Shown: one piece after another, positions 53,043-62,948 of the stretch | Layout: each line of letters begins with the position of its first letter | Numbering within the stretch: the stretch's first letter is position 1 | Assembly (NCBI RefSeq): GCF_002327105.1 | Contig: NZ_CP023406.1 | Coordinates: 1,488,001-1,552,000 of the forward strand | DNA from: Luteimonas chenhongjianii | GTDB lineage: Bacteria; Pseudomonadota; Gammaproteobacteria; Xanthomonadales; Xanthomonadaceae | Direction of reading: 5' to 3' | Length of the DNA stretch: 64,000 nt | Notes under the pieces: generated by a model | Databases searched by the model: none | What the model was told of the DNA's origin: nothing | The model's input: only the letters and a program-made list of their open reading frames with translations | Position numbers and translations under genes: made by a program

Positions 53043-54557
53043 GTGTCGAATTGGCCTCTTCTCAGTCTCCTGATCTGGCTGCCGATCCTCGGCGGTGCCT
53101 GCGTGCTCGCCCTGGGCGAGCGCCGCCCCGATGCCGCCCGCTGGGTGTCGCTGGCGGTCGCGCTGCTCGTCTTTGTGGTCAGCATCCCGTTGTTCACCGG
53201 CTTCGACTACACCAACGGGGGTTTGCAGTTCCTCGAACGTCGCGAGTGGATCCCGTCGCTGGACATCGAATACCACCTCGGCGCCGACGGCATCTCGGTC
53301 GCGCTGATCGTGTTGACGACGCTGACCACCGCGCTGGTGATCATCGGTGCGTGGACCTCGATCACCAAGCGCGTGTCGCAGTACCTCGCGGCGATGCTGG
53401 TCCTCGAGGGCATGATGGTCGGCGTGTTCGCGGCCGTCGACGCGATGCTGTTCTACGTGTTCTTCGAAGCCATGCTGATCCCGATGTTCATCATCATCGG
53501 GGTCTGGGGTGGTACGAACCGCGTGTACGCGTCGATGAAGTTCTTCCTGTACACGTTCCTCGGTTCGCTGTTCATGCTGGTCGCGCTGATCTACCTGTAC
53601 ATCCAGGCAGGCAGCTGGCAGCTCCCCGATCTCTACGCGCTGCCGCTGTCTTCGACCGAGCAGATGTGGCTGTTCTTCGCATTCCTGGCTGCCTTCGCGG
53701 TCAAGGTGCCGATGTTCCCGGTCCACACCTGGCTGCCCGACGCGCACGTGGAGGCGCCGACCGGCGGCTCGGTGATCCTGGCGGCGATCATGCTGAAGAT
53801 CGGCGGCTACGGCTTCCTGCGCTTCAACCTGCCGATCACGCCTGACGCCGGCCACGAATGGGCCTGGCTGGTCATCGCGCTGTCGCTGATCGCGATCGTC
53901 TATGTCGGCCTGGTTGCGCTGGTCCAGCAGGACATGAAGAAGCTGGTGGCGTACTCGTCGGTGTCGCACATGGGCTTCGTGACCCTGGGCGTGTTCATCG
54001 CGTTCGCGCTGGTGCGCGAGGTGCCTGACGGCTCCGACGCCGCGCGGCTCGGCCTGCAGGGCGCGATGGTGCAGATGGTGTCGCACGGCTTCATTTCCGG
54101 CGCGATGTTCTCCTGCATCGGCATCCTCTACGACCGCATGCACACGCGGCAGATCCGCGATTACGGTGGCGTCGCGAACGTCATGCCGTGGTTCGCCGCG
54201 TTCTACGTGTTGTTCGCGATGGCCAACTCCGGGCTCCCGGGTACGTCAGGGTTCGTCGGCGAGTTCATGGTGATCATGGCGGCGTTCCAGAGCCATCCGA
54301 TGATCGCGTTCTTCGCCGCGACGACGCTGATCATCGGCGCGGCCTACACGCTGTGGCTGGTCAAGCGGGTGCTCTATGGCGAGGTTTCCAATGCCCACGT
54401 CGCCGCGCTCAAGGACATCAACGCCCGTGAAGCGCTGGTGCTGGGTGTGTTCGCGGCCGGCACGCTGCTGATCGGTGTCTATCCCAAGCCGCTGATCGAT
54501 CTGATGGAGCCGTCCATCGCGCAACTGGCGAACCTGATCGCCGTAAGCAAGCTCTGA
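53043..54557 (+). CDS. nuoM: NADH-quinone oxidoreductase subunit M
   Basis: NuoM (504 aa) is an antiporter-like proton-pumping subunit. The conserved antiporter block includes FEAMLIPMFIIIGVWG, AFAVKVPMFPVHTWLPDAH with the key Lys, and VEAPTGGSVILAAIMLKIGG. The second half has the QQDMKKLVAYSSVSHMGF segment. The GTG start follows nuoL by 13 nt. Length agrees with E. coli (509 aa). Confidence 0.98.
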   Translation: MSNWPLLSLLIWLPILGGACVLALGERRPDAARWVSLAVALLVFVVSIPLFTGFDYTNGGLQFLERREWIPSLDIEYHLGADGISVALIVLTTLTTALVIIGAWTSITKRVSQYLAAMLVLEGMMVGVFAAVDAMLFYVFFEAMLIPMFIIIGVWGGTNRVYASMKFFLYTFLGSLFMLVALIYLYIQAGSWQLPDLYALPLSSTEQMWLFFAFLAAFAVKVPMFPVHTWLPDAHVEAPTGGSVILAAIMLKIGGYGFLRFNLPITPDAGHEWAWLVIALSLIAIVYVGLVALVQQDMKKLVAYSSVSHMGFVTLGVFIAFALVREVPDGSDAARLGLQGAMVQMVSHGFISGAMFSCIGILYDRMHTRQIRDYGGVANVMPWFAAFYVLFAMANSGLPGTSGFVGEFMVIMAAFQSHPMIAFFAATTLIIGAAYTLWLVKRVLYGEVSNAHVAALKDINAREALVLGVFAAGTLLIGVYPKPLIDLMEPSIAQLANLIAVSKL

Positions 54558-54570
54558 GGACACTGTTGCG

Positions 54571-56037
54571 ATGATTTCTGCTCCGATGACGCCTCCCATC
54601 CGCACCCTGGCCGAGCTGGGCCCGATCGTTCCCGAGCTCGTAGTGGTGCTGGGCGCGTTCGCCCTGCTGATGCTCGACCTGTTCATCGATCCGCGCCGAC
54701 GGCTGATCACCCACGTCTTGGCGGTGGCCACGCTGATTGGCGCTGCCGTCCTCATCATGATGGGCGTTGGCGGCCACGGCACGATCCTGGCCGACATGTT
54801 CGTGCGCGACAGCGGCGCCGACGTGCTCAAGGTCACCGGCCTGCTGGTCGGCGCCGCGGCGCTCGGCTATGCCTGGGTCTTCCTGCGTGAGCGGAATCTC
54901 TACCAGGGCGAGATCCCGGTGCTGTTCCTGTTCACCACCGCCGGCATGATGTTGCTGGTCTCGGCCAACAACCTGACGATGGTGTACGTCGGCCTGGAGC
55001 TGCTCGCGCTGTGTTCGTATGCGCTGGTCGCCTGCGACCGCGACAGCAAGCTGGCCTCCGAAGCGGCGATGAAGTACTTCGTCCTCGGCGCGTTGGCCTC
55101 GGGCATGCTGCTGTTCGGCATGTCCCTGGTGTATGGCGCGACCGGCTCGCTGTCGCTGCCGGAGATCCAGCAGGCGATCGGCGCGCTCGACGGCGAGAAC
55201 CGCGTGCTGCTGCTCACCGGCATGGTTTTCCTGGTCGTCGGCATCGCGTTCAAGTTCGGTGCCGCGCCGTTCCACATGTGGCTGCCCGACACCTATACCG
55301 GCGCGCCGACCCCGATCGTGGCCTTCATCAGCTCGGTGCCCAAGATTGCCGCGTTCGGCATGGCCTGGCGCCTGCTCGATACCGCGCTCGGTCCGCTGCA
55401 TGACCAGTCGCAGTTGCTGGTTTCGCTGCTCGCCGCGCTGTCGCTGGTGGTGGGCAACCTGTTCGCCCTGGCGCAGACCAACCTCAAGCGCATGCTGGCC
55501 TACTCGACGATCTCGCATGTCGGCTTCCTGTTCCTCGGCCTGGCCGGTGGCGGGGAGATGGGCTATGCATCGGCGATGTTCTACGTGATCACCTACGCGC
55601 TGATGTCGGCCGCGGCATTCGGCGCGATCGTCATGCTGTCGCGCAACGGCTTCGAGGCCGACCGCATCGACGACTACAAGGGTCTCAACCAGCGCAGCCC
55701 GTGGATGGCGTTCATGGTGCTGTGCGTCATGGCCTCGCTGGCCGGCGTGCCGCCGTTCCTGGGCTTCTGGGCCAAGCTCGCAGTCCTGCAGGCCGCGCTC
55801 GAAGGCGGGCTGCTGTGGCTGGCGATCGTCGGCATCGTGTTCGCGGTGGTCGGTGCGTACTACTACCTGCGCGTGATCAAGGTCATGTACTTCGATGCCC
55901 CCGAGGCCGCGCCGATGGCGCAGCGTCCAGGCGCTCCGATGCGCATCGTGTTCGCGCTCAACGTGCTCGCGCTGGTGGCGGTCGTGCCGTTCTTCAGCCC
56001 GCTGATGGCTTGGTGCCGGCAGGCATTCGCCGGTTGA
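54571..56037 (+). CDS. nuoN: NADH-quinone oxidoreductase subunit N
   Basis: NuoN (488 aa) is the third antiporter-like subunit, closing the operon. Conserved blocks are LELLALCSYALVA, KFGAAPFHMWLPDTYTGAP with TPIVAFISSVPKIAAF, and TNLKRMLAYSTISHVGF. An ATG 15 nt later (54586) is an alternative start. The operon ends here with no clear terminator before the next promoter region. Confidence 0.98.
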   Translation: MISAPMTPPIRTLAELGPIVPELVVVLGAFALLMLDLFIDPRRRLITHVLAVATLIGAAVLIMMGVGGHGTILADMFVRDSGADVLKVTGLLVGAAALGYAWVFLRERNLYQGEIPVLFLFTTAGMMLLVSANNLTMVYVGLELLALCSYALVACDRDSKLASEAAMKYFVLGALASGMLLFGMSLVYGATGSLSLPEIQQAIGALDGENRVLLLTGMVFLVVGIAFKFGAAPFHMWLPDTYTGAPTPIVAFISSVPKIAAFGMAWRLLDTALGPLHDQSQLLVSLLAALSLVVGNLFALAQTNLKRMLAYSTISHVGFLFLGLAGGGEMGYASAMFYVITYALMSAAAFGAIVMLSRNGFEADRIDDYKGLNQRSPWMAFMVLCVMASLAGVPPFLGFWAKLAVLQAALEGGLLWLAIVGIVFAVVGAYYYLRVIKVMYFDAPEAAPMAQRPGAPMRIVFALNVLALVAVVPFFSPLMAWCRQAFAG

Positions 56038-56039
56038 GC

Positions 56040-56067
56040 TTGCCAAGGGCGTTGCATCTGTTAAGAT
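56040..56067 (+). promoter_or_regulatory. Candidate upstream promoter of tRNA-fMet (P1)
   Basis: TTGCCA (56040-56045), N16, TAAGAT (56062-56067) is followed by a GC-rich discriminator (GCGCGCCC), typical of growth-rate-controlled stable-RNA promoters. It begins 3 nt after nuoN and would give a leader of about 100 nt before the tRNA. Confidence 0.4.
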
Positions 56068-56133
56068 GCGCGCCCGGTCGTTGCAACATCGCGATCGGGA
56101 AGAGTTGAGGGACGCGGAATCGCCCGAAACTTC

Positions 56134-56162
56134 TTGCAATATCGAAGAGCAATCTTCATAAT
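56134..56162 (+). promoter_or_regulatory. Candidate promoter of tRNA-fMet (P2)
   Basis: TTGCAA (56134-56139), N17, CATAAT (56157-56162) lies so that transcription would begin about 5 nt before the first base of the tRNA at 56174, a normal distance for a tRNA promoter. The region 56090-56170 is A+T-rich compared with its surroundings. Confidence 0.55.
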
Positions 56163-56173
56163 TCCGCTTCTGA

Positions 56174-56250
56174 TGCGGGGTGGAGCAGTCTGGCAGCTCG
56201 TCGGGCTCATAACCCGAAGGTCGCAGGTTCAAATCCTGCCCCCGCTACCA
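56174..56250 (+). tRNA. metY: Initiator tRNA-fMet (anticodon CAT)
   Basis: This is a 77-nt tRNA with CCA encoded. It is the initiator because the anticodon stem has three G-C pairs (GGG/CCC in TCGGG CTCATAA CCCGA) and the first acceptor pair is unpaired. The mismatch is T1 against T72, not the C1-A72 of E. coli. The next six acceptor pairs GCGGGG/CCCCGC are perfect. D-loop and T-loop (GGTTCAAATCC) are standard. It sits just before rimP-nusA-infB, as metY does in E. coli. Confidence 0.96.
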
Positions 56251-56354
56251 TATTCATCGCGGTAACGACGACAGGCTTCAAGGTCGGTCGGAGCGAGGAA
56301 TCTGGGCTTGCCGAAGCTACTGCTTCGCTTCGGCGCCGACATCCAGTGGTATCG

Positions 56355-56386
56355 GACAAGGGGCCCATCGGGCCCTTTGTCGTTTT
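56355..56386 (+). terminator. Rho-independent terminator between tRNA-fMet and rimP
   Basis: A 12-bp stem (56355-56366 and 56370-56381, one G-T pair) with loop ATC is followed by GTTTT. It would end tRNA-fMet transcripts about 100 nt beyond the tRNA and may control how much polymerase reads through into rimP-nusA-infB. The remainder of the gap up to 56482 contains no gene. Confidence 0.85.
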
Positions 56387-56482
56387 CCGCGACCGGAAAG
56401 CCGCAGGCGCCCAGGGGCGAAGCGGTGGTCGCGCGAAGTGCGGCGATCGTGCGGTACCGGACACGTAACCGACGAGGGACCA

Positions 56483-57109
56483 GTGGCGGACAAGGCGACA
56501 CAACTCACTCAATTGCTTGCGCCGACGGTCGAGGCGCTCGGCCTCGAGCTGCTCGGTATCGAGTACCTGCCCGCGCCGGGCGGTTCGCTCGTACGCATCT
56601 ATATCGACGTGCCCCTCGGCGCCGAGGCCGGCCAGGCCGACCCGGAAGGCGAGGGTGGCCAGGGCGTGACGATCGAGCATTGCGAAGCGGTCAGCCGCGA
56701 GATTTCAGCGCAGCTCGACGTCGAGGATCCGATCACCGGCAACTACACGCTCGAGGTCTCCTCGCCCGGGATCGACCGGCCCCTGTTCGGCGCCGCGCAA
56801 TTCGCGCGCTATGTCGGGGAGAGTGCGAAGGTCACCCTCAGGTTGCCGCAGGACGGCCGCCGTCGCCTGACCGGCCGCATCGTCTCGGTCGAGGGCGACA
56901 CGGTCACCTTTGACATCGACGGTACGGCGTTTGTCGCCCAGGGCGACAACATCGACAAGGCCCGCCTGGTGCCCGACTGGGCCGCGCTGGGCCTGGCGCC
57001 GTCGAGCGAGAAGAAAGACAAGGGGCGCGCTTCGGGTGCGACCCGCAAGGCAAACCACACACCACGTGACAACAAGCGGTCGGCGGATCCGTCCACCGCT
57101 GCGGAGTGA
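56483..57109 (+). CDS. rimP: Ribosome maturation factor RimP
   Basis: RimP (208 aa) is needed for 30S subunit maturation. The N-terminal domain begins [22 protein letters not shown] and has the [10 protein letters not shown] strand; [21 protein letters not shown] and [13 protein letters not shown] are the family signatures. The protein is longer than E. coli RimP (about 150 aa). It has a Gly/Glu/Asp insertion (about residues 49-62) and a Lys/Arg-rich C-terminal tail. The GTG start follows GAGGG by 5 nt. nusA begins 8 nt after its stop. Confidence 0.95.
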   Translation: MADKATQLTQLLAPTVEALGLELLGIEYLPAPGGSLVRIYIDVPLGAEAGQADPEGEGGQGVTIEHCEAVSREISAQLDVEDPITGNYTLEVSSPGIDRPLFGAAQFARYVGESAKVTLRLPQDGRRRLTGRIVSVEGDTVTFDIDGTAFVAQGDNIDKARLVPDWAALGLAPSSEKKDKGRASGATRKANHTPRDNKRSADPSTAAE

Positions 57110-57117
57110 ATGAAAAG

Positions 57118-58629
57118 ATGAGCAAGGAACTGTTGCTGGTCGTCGATGCGGTCGCCAGCGAGAAGGGTGTCCCGGAGTCGGTGATCCTCGAAGCGATCGA
57201 AGCCGCGCTGGCCACTGCCGCAAAGAAGCGTTTCCATGACCAGGACGTGCTGACGCGCGTCACCATCGACGCGAAGGACGGCAGCTACGAGACCTTCCGT
57301 CGCTGGGAAGTCGTGGCCGACGACGTCGTGATGGAATCGCCCGACCGCCAGATCCGGCTGATGGACGCGATCGAGGAGGCCGATGGCGTCGAGGTCGGGG
57401 ACTACATCGAAGAGCAGATCGAGAACGTCGACTTTGGCCGCATCGCTGCGCAGGCCGCCAAGCAGGTCATCGTCCAGCGCGTGCGCGAAGCCGAGCGCCA
57501 GCAGGTCGTCGATGCCTGGAAGGATCGCGTGGGCGAGCTGGTCACCGGCGTGGTCAAGCGCGTGGAGCGTGGCAATGTCTACGTCGACCTGGGCGGCAAT
57601 GCCGAGGCGTTGATCCAGAAGGACAAGGCGATCCCGCGCGACGTCGTGCGCGCCGGCGACCGTGTCCGCGGCTACCTGTACGACGTGCGCAGCGAACCCC
57701 GCGGCCCGCAGCTGTTCATCAGCCGCGCCGCACCTGAATTCATGATCGAGCTGTTCAAGCTCGAAGTGCCGGAAGTGGGCCAGGGGCTGGTCGAGATCAA
57801 GGCCTGTGCCCGCGATCCGGGCGACCGCGCCAAGATCGCGGTGCTGGCCTACGACACTCGGACCGATCCCATCGGCGCCTGCATCGGCATGCGCGGTTCG
57901 CGCGTGCAGGCCGTGAGCAACGAGCTCAACGGCGAGCGCGTGGACATCGTGCTGTGGTCGGACAATCCGGCCCAGTTCGTCATCAATGCGATGGCGCCGG
58001 CCGAGGTGCAGTCGATCGTCGTCGACGAGGACAAGCACTCCATGGACCTGGCGGTCGCCGAGGACAAGCTGGCCCAGGCGATCGGCAAGGGCGGCCAGAA
58101 CGTGCGCCTCGCCAGCCGCCTGTCGGGCTGGCAGCTGAACGTGATGACCCAGGACCAGGTCACCGCGAAGTCGGACGCCGAGCAGGCGACGGCGCGCGCC
58201 CTGTTCCAGGAAAAGCTGGAGGTCGACGAGGAAATCGCCGCCATCCTGGTTGCCGAGGGCTTCAGCACGGTCGAGGAAATCGCCTACGTGCCGGTCGGCG
58301 AGCTGCTGGCCGTCGAGGGCTTCGACGAGGATATCGTCGAGGAACTGCGTGGACGCGCCAGGGACTCGCTGCTCAACGATGCGCTCGCGGTCGAGGAGGG
58401 CGTCGACGAGAATGCGCCGTCCGAGGATCTGCTGGCGCTGGCAGGCATGGACGAGGCCACTGCGTATGCGCTGGCGTCACACGGCATCCGTACCAGTGAG
58501 GATCTCTCCGATCTCGGCGCGGACGAAGTGCTCGAGTTCGGTATCGAGGATCTTGACGAGGGCCGCGCCGCGGCGCTGATCCTCGCCGCCCGGTCCGAAG
58601 AAATCGCGCGCCTGGAGCGCGAAGGCTGA
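57118..58629 (+). CDS. nusA: Transcription termination/antitermination protein NusA
   Basis: NusA (503 aa) binds RNA polymerase and nascent RNA to modulate pausing, termination and antitermination. Order of domains: polymerase-binding N-terminus (LLLVVDAVASEKGVPESVIL), S1 (about 130-200, GELVTGVVKRVERGNVYVDL), two KH domains (about 200-350, GACIGMRGSRVQAVSNELNG and AIGKGGQNVRLAS), and two acidic C-terminal repeats (residues about 370-500, with EEIAYVPVGELLAVEGFDE). The ATG at 57118 fits family N-termini; a GTG at 57106 would add four residues. The E. coli protein has 495 aa. Confidence 0.98.
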   Translation: MSKELLLVVDAVASEKGVPESVILEAIEAALATAAKKRFHDQDVLTRVTIDAKDGSYETFRRWEVVADDVVMESPDRQIRLMDAIEEADGVEVGDYIEEQIENVDFGRIAAQAAKQVIVQRVREAERQQVVDAWKDRVGELVTGVVKRVERGNVYVDLGGNAEALIQKDKAIPRDVVRAGDRVRGYLYDVRSEPRGPQLFISRAAPEFMIELFKLEVPEVGQGLVEIKACARDPGDRAKIAVLAYDTRTDPIGACIGMRGSRVQAVSNELNGERVDIVLWSDNPAQFVINAMAPAEVQSIVVDEDKHSMDLAVAEDKLAQAIGKGGQNVRLASRLSGWQLNVMTQDQVTAKSDAEQATARALFQEKLEVDEEIAAILVAEGFSTVEEIAYVPVGELLAVEGFDEDIVEELRGRARDSLLNDALAVEEGVDENAPSEDLLALAGMDEATAYALASHGIRTSEDLSDLGADEVLEFGIEDLDEGRAAALILAARSEEIARLEREG

Positions 58630-58724
58630 TCGGACGCGCCGGCTCGCTGCCTCGCGGCAGCGGTCGGACGAGCAGACGCCCGGTCATGGAACACGATCCA
58701 GTCGGAACGCATCCCATGCAGCGT

Positions 58725-58763
58725 TAGAATGACAAATCCACTGCGCCGCCTTCGCGGCGGCGC
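58725..58763 (+). promoter_or_regulatory. Hairpin and -10-like motif in the nusA-infB spacer
   Basis: The 154-nt spacer has a TAGAAT (58725-58730) without a good -35. It also has an 8-bp perfect GC hairpin (58743-58750 and 58756-58763, TTCGC loop) whose 3' arm ends 2 nt before an AAGGA Shine-Dalgarno and 20 nt before the infB ATG. It could affect initiation-region accessibility or be an internal promoter/leader for infB. Confidence 0.3.
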
Positions 58764-58783
58764 GCAAGGAACCGGAACCACGA

Positions 58784-61399
58784 ATGTCGCAACAAACCAC
58801 CATCCGTAAGCTGGCCGCACTGGTGAACACGCCGGTCGAGAAACTGCTCGAACAGCTGTCCGAAGCGGGCATGCCGTTCAGCGATCCCGACCAGGTCGTC
58901 ACCAGTGCCGAGAAGCTCAAGCTGCTCGGCTTCCTGAAGCGCGCGCACGGCAAGGGCGATGCCCCGGTCGAGGAAGTCGCCGCGCCGAAGAAGATCACGC
59001 TCAGCCGCAGCCGCAAGCAGGAACTGACGGTCGGTGGCGGCAAGAACCGCCAGACGGTCGATGTCGTCGTCCGCAAGAAGGTCACGCTGAGCCCCGGCGT
59101 GGGTGGCAAGGTCGATCCTGAATCCGAGCGCGCCGAAATCCTGCGCAAGCTCGAGGCGTCGCGCCAGAAGAACCTTTCCGAGCAGCAGCGCCTGGCTGAG
59201 GATGACCGGCGCCGCGCCGAGGAGGTCCAGCAGCGCAAGCGTGAGGCCGAGGCCGAGGCCGAGCGCCTGCGCGAGCAGGCGGCTGCCGCCGCCGCCGCGC
59301 CGCCGCCGGCGGCGGAAGCCACCGAGACTGTCCGCCGCGCGCCGCCTGCGCACGGCCATGGCCACAAGCCGGCCACGCCGCCGCGCGCCGATGACCGCAA
59401 CGCGCCTGCCGGTGCCAAGAAGGGCAACCGCGGCTCGCATGCGATGGTCAGCGGCGTCGAGGACGACGACAAGACCGCGCGATTCGCCGGCCAGCTGCAC
59501 CTCAGTGCCTCCGACCGCGCCCGTCGCAGCACCAGCAACACCCGCGGCAAGCCGCAGCGTGGTGGTCCGCAGCGTCGCGGCAATGCGCCCTCGCGCAGCG
59601 GTGGTGGCCCGCACGGCTTCGAACGTCCGACCGCGCCGATGCAGCGCGAAGTGGCGATCGGCGATGCGATCACCGTGGCCGACCTTGCGCAGAAGCTCGC
59701 GATGAAGGGCGGCGACGTGGTCAAGGCACTGTTCAAGATGGGCGTCATGGCGACCATCACCCAGTCGATCGACCACGACACCGCGGCGCTGGCCGTCGAA
59801 GAACTCGGCCACATTCCGGTGCGCGCCGATGCCGACGACGCCGAGAGCGAGCTGATCGCACACGTGGGCGAAACGCAGGGCGAGCTGGTGCCCCGTCCGC
59901 CGGTCGTGACGATCATGGGTCATGTCGATCACGGCAAGACCTCGCTGCTCGACTACATCCGTCGCACCAAGATCGCCTCCGGCGAAGCAGGCGGCATCAC
60001 CCAGCACATCGGCGCGTACCACGTGGAGACCGAGAAGGGCGTCATCAGCTTCCTCGACACCCCGGGCCACGCGGCATTCACGTCGATGCGCGCACGTGGC
60101 GCCAAGCTCACCGACATCGTGATCCTGGTGGTCGCGGCCGACGACGGCGTCATGCCGCAGACGGTCGAGGCGATCAAGCATGCGAAGGCGGCGAAGGTGC
60201 CGTTGATCGTCGCGATCAACAAGATCGACAAGTCGGGCGCCGACCCGTCGCGGGTCAAGAACGAGTTGCTCGAGCACGAAATCGTGGCCGAGGAGTTCGG
60301 CGGCGACACGCAGATGGTCGAACTGTCGGCCAAGACCGGCGATGGCGTCGACGATCTGCTCGATGCGATTTCGCTGCAGTCGGAGATCCTCGAACTGCGT
60401 GCGGTGGCCGAAGGCCGCGCCAGCGGTACCGTGATCGAATCGTCGCTGGACAAGGGCCGCGGCCCGGTGGCCACGGTACTGGTGCAGAACGGCCTGCTGG
60501 CCCGTGGCGACTACCTCGTCTGCGGCGTGCAGTACGGCCGTGTGCGGGCCCTGTTCGACGAAACCGGCAACCAGGTGCAGACGGCTGGCCCGTCGATTCC
60601 GGTGCAGGTGCTTGGCCTTTCGGGCGTGCCGGATGCGGGCGACGACTTCGTCGTGGTCGCCGACGAGCGCCTGGCCAAGGAAGTGGCCCAGCAGCGCGAG
60701 ACCAAGCGTCGCGAGACGCGCCTGGTGCAGGCCGCGGGCAACCGCATGGAAGACATCATGGCGCAGATGGGCCAGGCCGAGCAGCAGCTGTCGCTCAACC
60801 TGGTCATCAAGGCGGACGTGCAGGGTTCGGTCGAAGCGCTCAAGCAGGCCCTGGTCGCACTGTCGAACGATCAGATCCGCATCAACGTCATCGTTTCGGG
60901 CGTCGGCGGAATCACCGAGTCGGATGCCAACTCCGCAGCCGCGGCGAAGGCGACGATCATCGGCTTCAACGTCCGCGCAGATGCATCGGCGCGCAAGGTG
61001 ATCGAGAGCAATGGTCTCGACCTGCGCTACTTCTCGGTGATCTACGACGTGATCGACCAGGTCAAGCAGGTCGCCTCGGGCATCCTGGGCATGGAGATCC
61101 GCGAGGAGATCATCGGCGTGGCCGAAGTGCGCGACGTGTTCCGCAGTTCGAAGTTCGGCGCGGTCGCAGGCTCGATGGTCATCGAGGGCGTGGTCCGGCG
61201 GAACAAGCCGATCCGCGTGCTGCGCGACAACACCGTCATCTTCGAAGGCGAGCTCGAATCGCTGCGCCGCTTCAAGGAGAACGTCGACGAAGTGCGTAAC
61301 GGCACCGAGTGCGGCATCGGCGTCAAGGCCTACAACGACATCAAGCCGGGCGACCAGATCGAGTGCTTCGAGCGCATCGAGGTCCAGCGCACCCTCTAA
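58784..61399 (+). CDS. infB: Translation initiation factor IF-2
   Basis: IF-2 (871 aa) is a GTPase that brings fMet-tRNA to the 30S start site and promotes 50S joining. It has an IF2_N domain ([20 protein letters not shown]) and a Glu/Arg/Ala-rich coiled-coil linker, then a second IF2_N-type domain (about 285-350). The G domain has P-loop [10 protein letters not shown] (residue 379 on), DTPGHAAF and NKID. Beta-barrel and C-terminal domains (including the fMet-tRNA-binding C2 region, ending in [12 protein letters not shown]) follow. AAGGA and GGAA lie before the ATG. Confidence 0.98.
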   Translation: MSQQTTIRKLAALVNTPVEKLLEQLSEAGMPFSDPDQVVTSAEKLKLLGFLKRAHGKGDAPVEEVAAPKKITLSRSRKQELTVGGGKNRQTVDVVVRKKVTLSPGVGGKVDPESERAEILRKLEASRQKNLSEQQRLAEDDRRRAEEVQQRKREAEAEAERLREQAAAAAAAPPPAAEATETVRRAPPAHGHGHKPATPPRADDRNAPAGAKKGNRGSHAMVSGVEDDDKTARFAGQLHLSASDRARRSTSNTRGKPQRGGPQRRGNAPSRSGGGPHGFERPTAPMQREVAIGDAITVADLAQKLAMKGGDVVKALFKMGVMATITQSIDHDTAALAVEELGHIPVRADADDAESELIAHVGETQGELVPRPPVVTIMGHVDHGKTSLLDYIRRTKIASGEAGGITQHIGAYHVETEKGVISFLDTPGHAAFTSMRARGAKLTDIVILVVAADDGVMPQTVEAIKHAKAAKVPLIVAINKIDKSGADPSRVKNELLEHEIVAEEFGGDTQMVELSAKTGDGVDDLLDAISLQSEILELRAVAEGRASGTVIESSLDKGRGPVATVLVQNGLLARGDYLVCGVQYGRVRALFDETGNQVQTAGPSIPVQVLGLSGVPDAGDDFVVVADERLAKEVAQQRETKRRETRLVQAAGNRMEDIMAQMGQAEQQLSLNLVIKADVQGSVEALKQALVALSNDQIRINVIVSGVGGITESDANSAAAAKATIIGFNVRADASARKVIESNGLDLRYFSVIYDVIDQVKQVASGILGMEIREEIIGVAEVRDVFRSSKFGAVAGSMVIEGVVRRNKPIRVLRDNTVIFEGELESLRRFKENVDEVRNGTECGIGVKAYNDIKPGDQIECFERIEVQRTL

Positions 61400-61425
61400 G
61401 GGCGCGCCGGGCGGCAAACACCGGC

Positions 61426-61455
61426 GGCCGGGCTCCGTTTCCCACGGACCCGGCC
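61426..61455 (+). other. Bulged hairpin in the infB-rbfA spacer
   Basis: GGCCGGG (61426-61432), a bulged C, TCCGT (61434-61438), a five-base loop, ACGGA (61444-61448) and CCCGGCC (61449-61455) form a 12-bp stem with one bulge. No T-tract follows, so it is not a normal intrinsic terminator. It may be an mRNA-processing or stability element in the spacer. Confidence 0.5.
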
Positions 61456-61512
61456 GTCGTCGTCTACGGCGGCCGCTGGCCGTCCCGTTCCATCGTTACA
61501 GGCCCCATTCCC

Positions 61513-61875
61513 GTGTCCACCAAATCCTTCCACCGTACCGACCGTGTATCCGCCCAGCTGCGCCGCGAGCTCGGCACGCTCGTGCGCGAGGCGGTCTCCG
61601 AACACGGCTTGCCTTCGGTGAGTGTGTCCGACGTCGAGGTCACCCGTGACATGGCCCACGCCAAGGTCTTCGTGACCGCGTTGCAGTCCGAGCGCGCCGC
61701 CGAAGCCATGAAGGGGCTCAAGGCGGTGGCGCACGAGATCCGCTTCCGCCTGGCGCGCGCGGTCAAGCTTCGCCACGTGCCGGAGCTGCATTTCCACTAC
61801 GACGATTCGGTCGACCGCGGCGAACGCATCGACAATCTTCTGCGCGACCTCGACGACGGACGTCCCGCCGAGTGA
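61513..61875 (+). CDS. rbfA: 30S ribosome-binding factor RbfA
   Basis: RbfA (120 aa) is a small KH-like protein that helps process 16S rRNA and mature the 30S subunit, especially in the cold. The N-terminus after the GTG is [20 protein letters not shown]. Further family segments are [20 protein letters not shown], the KH core, and [18 protein letters not shown] near the C-terminus. E. coli RbfA has 133 aa. No strong Shine-Dalgarno is visible. Its stop overlaps the truB GTG by 4 nt. Confidence 0.95.
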   Translation: MSTKSFHRTDRVSAQLRRELGTLVREAVSEHGLPSVSVSDVEVTRDMAHAKVFVTALQSERAAEAMKGLKAVAHEIRFRLARAVKLRHVPELHFHYDDSVDRGERIDNLLRDLDDGRPAE

Positions 61876-62909
61876 GCGATCGCGACCCTGCGGTCGCGCC
61901 GGTGCCCCGTCCATCGAGCGGCCCGCGCGCGAACCGCCGCGGCCAGGATCGGCCACGCACGAAGTTCCGCAAGCTCGACGGCATCCTGCTGCTCGACAAA
62001 CCGCGCGGCATGAGTTCCAACCAGGCCCTCCAGCGCGTGCGGCACCTGTTCCGTGCCGAGAAGGGCGGGCATACCGGCAGCCTTGATCCACTGGCGACCG
62101 GCCTGCTGCCGGTGTGCTTCGGCGAGGCCACCAAGATCGCCGGCGGTCTGCTCGGCGCGCGCAAGGCCTACACCACGGTCGCCCGGCTCGGCCAGGTGAC
62201 CGATACCGACGATGCCGATGGCGAGGTGCTGCGCGAGCGCCCGGTGCCGGCGCTGAGCATCGAGATGCTCGATGCCGCGCTCGGTCAGCTGGTCGGCCGC
62301 ATCCAGCAGCGACCGCCGATCTACTCGGCGCTCAAGCGCGGCGGCGAGCCGCTCTATGCCAAGGCGCGGCGTGGCGAGACGGTCGAGATCGATACCCGAC
62401 CGGTCGACGTGCATGCGTTCGAACTCCAATCCGCCGCCGACCTGCTCGACGGCGTGGTCGAGCCCGGCGGCATGCCGCAGCTGCGGCTTCACGTCGAATG
62501 CGGTTCCGGCACCTACGTGCGCAGTCTGGTGCGGGATCTGGGCGAACTGCTCGGCTGCGGGGCCCACGTGGCCGAGCTGCGGCGGCTGTGGGTGGACCCG
62601 TTCCGCGATCCGCGCATGTGGACGCTCGAAGACCTGCAGGCACTGGCCGCCCGCGACGAGGCGCAGCTCGAAGCCTGCGTGCTGGACATCGAGGCGGGCA
62701 TGCTGGCCTGGCCGCAGGTTCATGTCGATCTTCGCCAGGCGGCGCGTCTCCAGCATGGGCAGGACCTGCCTGGGCCGTACGCACCAGCAGGCGAGGTCGC
62801 GGTCATGGGCCCGGCCGGACTGGCCGAGGGCCTGGGCCACGTGGACGAGAACGGCCGTCTACGGCCACAACGCATGTTCCGTCGGGCAGGGTCGGACACT
62901 GCGGGCTGA
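61872..62909 (+). CDS. truB: tRNA pseudouridine synthase B
   Basis: TruB (345 aa) makes pseudouridine 55 in the T loop of tRNAs. Catalytic D72 is in [14 protein letters not shown]. Other conserved motifs are [18 protein letters not shown] near the start and [20 protein letters not shown] in the middle, with [15 protein letters not shown] later. A charged 30-residue N-terminal extension and an extended C-terminus make it longer than E. coli TruB (314 aa). The GTG start overlaps rbfA by 4 nt. Confidence 0.97.
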   Translation: MSDRDPAVAPVPRPSSGPRANRRGQDRPRTKFRKLDGILLLDKPRGMSSNQALQRVRHLFRAEKGGHTGSLDPLATGLLPVCFGEATKIAGGLLGARKAYTTVARLGQVTDTDDADGEVLRERPVPALSIEMLDAALGQLVGRIQQRPPIYSALKRGGEPLYAKARRGETVEIDTRPVDVHAFELQSAADLLDGVVEPGGMPQLRLHVECGSGTYVRSLVRDLGELLGCGAHVAELRRLWVDPFRDPRMWTLEDLQALAARDEAQLEACVLDIEAGMLAWPQVHVDLRQAARLQHGQDLPGPYAPAGEVAVMGPAGLAEGLGHVDENGRLRPQRMFRRAGSDTAG

Positions 62910-62919
62910 ATGGCCTGCC

Positions 62920-62948
62920 TTGTCCGGCTTCCGGGTCGGCGGTACAAT
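62920..62948 (+). promoter_or_regulatory. Candidate rpsO promoter
   Basis: TTGTCC (62920-62925), N17, TACAAT (62943-62948) with a GC-rich stretch after it lies just after truB. It would start transcription near 62955 and leave a leader of about 110 nt before the rpsO ATG. In E. coli rpsO also has a promoter after truB. Confidence 0.55.
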
